A stretch of 25,455 nt of DNA from Vescimonas cirricatena (GTDB taxonomy: Bacteria > Bacillota > Clostridia > Oscillospirales > Oscillospiraceae). The translations under genes were made by a program, and so were the position numbers. Shown one piece after another: positions 23,904-25,455 of this stretch; positions within the stretch are counted from its first letter, which is position 1; every line of letters begins with the position of its first letter. The DNA lies in assembly GCF_020687045.1 (NCBI RefSeq), contig NZ_JAJEPW010000043.1, forward strand, positions 1 through 25,455, in the 5' to 3' direction. The notes below the pieces were generated by a model. That model saw only the letters and a list, made by a program, of their open reading frames with translations. It was not told where the DNA came from and did no database searches.

Positions 23904-24703
23904 ACGAGATCACCGACCTTCGCGAAATCCAGCAGGTAGAGCTGGGCATTCTGCGCCATCTAGACCAGGTGTGCCGGGAAAACGGTCTGCACTTCTTCCT
24001 CTCCAACGGCACCCTTCTGGGCGCCGTGAAATACGAAGGGTTCATTCCCTGGGACGACGACATCGACGTGTTCATGCCCCGCTGCGACTATGACCGGCTG
24101 ATGCGGCTTTCCGGGGCGGATTCCGGGCCGTATCGCCTGCTGTCGCAGGAGCGCACCTCCGGGTGGCGTCTGCCCTTTGCCAAGCTGTGTGACCTGTCCA
24201 CCTGCAAGCAGGAGACCTGCGCCGATTTCGGCGCGGACATCGGCCTGGACGTGGACATATTTCCGCTGGACGCCTGGTCCGGCGGCGCGGCCCAGGCCCG
24301 GCGGTGCGGCCTGTGGCGCCGGGGCGTTTCCGCCTCCATCGAGTCCCGTTTTCTCTCCCCCCGCACCGGCTGGCGGCGGGCGGCGCTGTATCTGTTCTGG
24401 CGGCTCAGCCGCCTTCTGGGCTGCGGCTTCTTCTGCCGCCGCATCCGGCGCGAGGCGGAGCGCGGGCGCGCCCTTGCCGCACCGGCCTATCTGGGCTGCG
24501 TGGTCTGGAGCCTGTACGGCGGCAGAGAGCTGATCCCGGCGGAGGTTTTCGGCTCCTCCGTGCCTGTGCGGTTTGAGGGGCATACCTATTGTGCCCCCGG
24601 GGGGTACGACACCTATCTGCGCCGGCTGTACGGCGACTATGCTCCGGATCCCCCTCCGGACAAGCAGGTCTCCCACCACCATTTCCGGGCCTGGTATCGT
24701 TAA
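23900..24703 (+). CDS. LicD-family phosphotransferase
   Basis: A 267-aa LicD-type protein. The signature lies at residues 35-56: SNGTLLGAVKYEGFIPWDDDIDV, with the acidic cluster D52-D53-D54 and D56 for metal and substrate binding. A second acidic motif DVDIFPLD follows near residue 118. LicD enzymes transfer phosphocholine, or in other relatives a sugar or polyol phosphate, to cell-surface glycans. No choline uptake or activation gene is visible here, so the donor is open. Coupled start (ATGA) with the flippase. The gene is very G+C-rich: 43 of 60 bases at 24301-24360. Confidence 0.9.
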   Translation: MNEITDLREIQQVELGILRHLDQVCRENGLHFFLSNGTLLGAVKYEGFIPWDDDIDVFMPRCDYDRLMRLSGADSGPYRLLSQERTSGWRLPFAKLCDLSTCKQETCADFGADIGLDVDIFPLDAWSGGAAQARRCGLWRRGVSASIESRFLSPRTGWRRAALYLFWRLSRLLGCGFFCRRIRREAERGRALAAPAYLGCVVWSLYGGRELIPAEVFGSSVPVRFEGHTYCAPGGYDTYLRRLYGDYAPDPPPDKQVSHHHFRAWYR

Positions 24704-24763
24704 AGCGGTATTTATTTGCCTTGGCAGGCAATGAATAAATAAAAAAAGAAGGAGAAAGTACCA

Positions 24764-25455
24764 ATGAATGGCAGGACAAAACGCATTCTGTCGATTGTTC
24801 TGACGCTGTGCATGCTTGTATCCCTGTTCCCGGCAACGGCTCTGGGACTGGATGCAGCGGCGCAGACACAGTCGCAGGGCACAGAGGTCGTCAAGGGCAG
24901 CAGCATCCCCGGCACCGGCTACCATGTCACCTCAGTGAAGAACTACTCCATCGCACCCGACATTTCCGAGCGAGTTATTATCACCAATAACGATGCGGGT
25001 AATTCCCAGACGGTTGCAAACGTCATGGAGGTCAACACCTCCGGCGGCCGGGCCAAGATCGTGGCCGGTTACGGCAACCGCAACCCCAAGGAGCAGGGCT
25101 GGACCCTGAAAACCACCACGGACCAGGCCCATGTCTATGAAAAAGAGTCCGGTCTGAACGTGGTGGGCGGCGTCAACGCCTCCTGGTTCAACATCAACAC
25201 CGGCGAGCCCTCCGGCTATCTGGTGATGAACGGCGTGGTGCACCACGACAGCTCCAGCCGGGCGTTCATCGCCGCCTTTGACGACGGCTCCGTGAACGTG
25301 TTCCGGGAGGGCACCACCCTGGCCCAGGCCGAGGCGGATCAGAGCGCCAAGCAGGGCAAGACCGTGAAGATCCTGGAAGCCGTGGACGCCCTGGTGGCCA
25401 TGGTTTGGGACGGTAAGGTGGTCATCACCGAGTCCGGCAACAGCGGCTACTATCC
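24764..25455 (+). CDS. Secreted phosphodiester glycosidase family protein (5' part)
   Basis: The gene runs off the window after about 230 codons. A signal peptide is clear (TKRILSIVLTLCMLVSLFPATALG, residues 5-28). The mature part has VVGGVNASWFNINTGEPSGYLVMNG, the hallmark of the phosphodiester glycosidase (NAGPA-type) family, which in its best-known member removes GlcNAc from a phosphodiester. AAGGAG lies nine bases upstream of the ATG. It follows the LicD gene after 60 bp and has no clear terminator in between, so co-transcription is possible. A job in trimming a phosphodiester-linked sugar from the glycan made by this locus is an inference. C-terminal anchoring domains would be beyond the window. 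Confidence 0.85.
   Translation, partial: MNGRTKRILSIVLTLCMLVSLFPATALGLDAAAQTQSQGTEVVKGSSIPGTGYHVTSVKNYSIAPDISERVIITNNDAGNSQTVANVMEVNTSGGRAKIVAGYGNRNPKEQGWTLKTTTDQAHVYEKESGLNVVGGVNASWFNINTGEPSGYLVMNGVVHHDSSSRAFIAAFDDGSVNVFREGTTLAQAEADQSAKQGKTVKILEAVDALVAMVWDGKVVITESGNSGYY

Noticed and set aside
24704..24763. A possible terminator between the LicD and glycosidase genes
   Set aside because: The GCCT/AGGC stem is only 4 bp before mismatches and is followed by an A-run rather than a T-run on the + strand.
1..25455. CRISPR arrays, tRNA or rRNA genes, insertion sequences
   Set aside because: No regularly spaced repeats, no tRNA-like cloverleaf or CCA end, and no transposase motif were seen on either strand. 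A tool-based scan was not possible.

Overview
The window reads as gut-Clostridia DNA (Bacillota, probably Oscillospiraceae-like). The basis is strong AGGAGG ribosome-binding sites, tightly packed genes, a Tn1549/CTn-type conjugation module, and an exopolysaccharide locus with EpsG-type, LicD-type and phosphodiester-glycosidase genes. The host assignment is an inference from gene families, not from a marker gene.

Region 1 (1 to about 16.2 kb) is most of the transfer part of an integrative and conjugative element (ICE), all on the + strand. In order it holds: the tail of what looks like the large SNF2 helicase/DNA methylase; an inserted AAA ATPase-nuclease gene (413-1831) with its own promoter and iterated operator-like repeats; a DUF3991/toprim protein; a structured region that is the best oriT candidate; a MobC-like relaxosome protein; a MOBP-type relaxase; a PcfB/DUF3801 protein; an ArdC-like protein whose protease motif appears lost; the VirD4/TraG coupling protein; a Maff2 small membrane protein; a 71-aa protein; a VirB6/TrbL-like membrane protein; a 195-aa ICE protein; PrgI; the VirB4 ATPase; and a membrane-anchored CHAP peptidoglycan hydrolase. 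After the CHAP gene come an AT-rich stretch with a small ORF, a strong terminator and a sigma-70 region-4 protein. No integrase, excisionase or topoisomerase is present, so the element is partial here, or its right side is eroded.

Region 2 (16197-18584, minus strand) is one large gene. It joins a prophage-baseplate-like N-terminus, a short collagen-like stretch and a complete calcineurin-type metallophosphoesterase. It lies end to end with the ICE sigma gene, 21 bp between stop codons.

Region 3 (18585-25455) is an exopolysaccharide or cell-surface glycan operon. A shared divergent intergenic region carries a good sigma-70 promoter, a 10-bp repeated box and two abutting hairpins in the leader. 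It is followed by an initiating undecaprenyl-phosphate sugar-phosphate transferase, a GT2 and a GT4 glycosyltransferase, an EpsG/Wzy-like polymerase, a Wzx-like flippase, a LicD-family phosphotransferase and the start of a secreted phosphodiester glycosidase. Together these give a Wzx/Wzy-type pathway whose product may carry phosphodiester substituents. G+C rises sharply from the glycosyltransferase genes to the flippase/LicD end, which suggests a mosaic locus.

Most worth a second look: the phage-tail/collagen/phosphoesterase gene beside a phosphodiester-type glycan locus; the ATPase-nuclease cargo with its three repeats; the candidate oriT; and the two-hairpin leader of the glycan operon.
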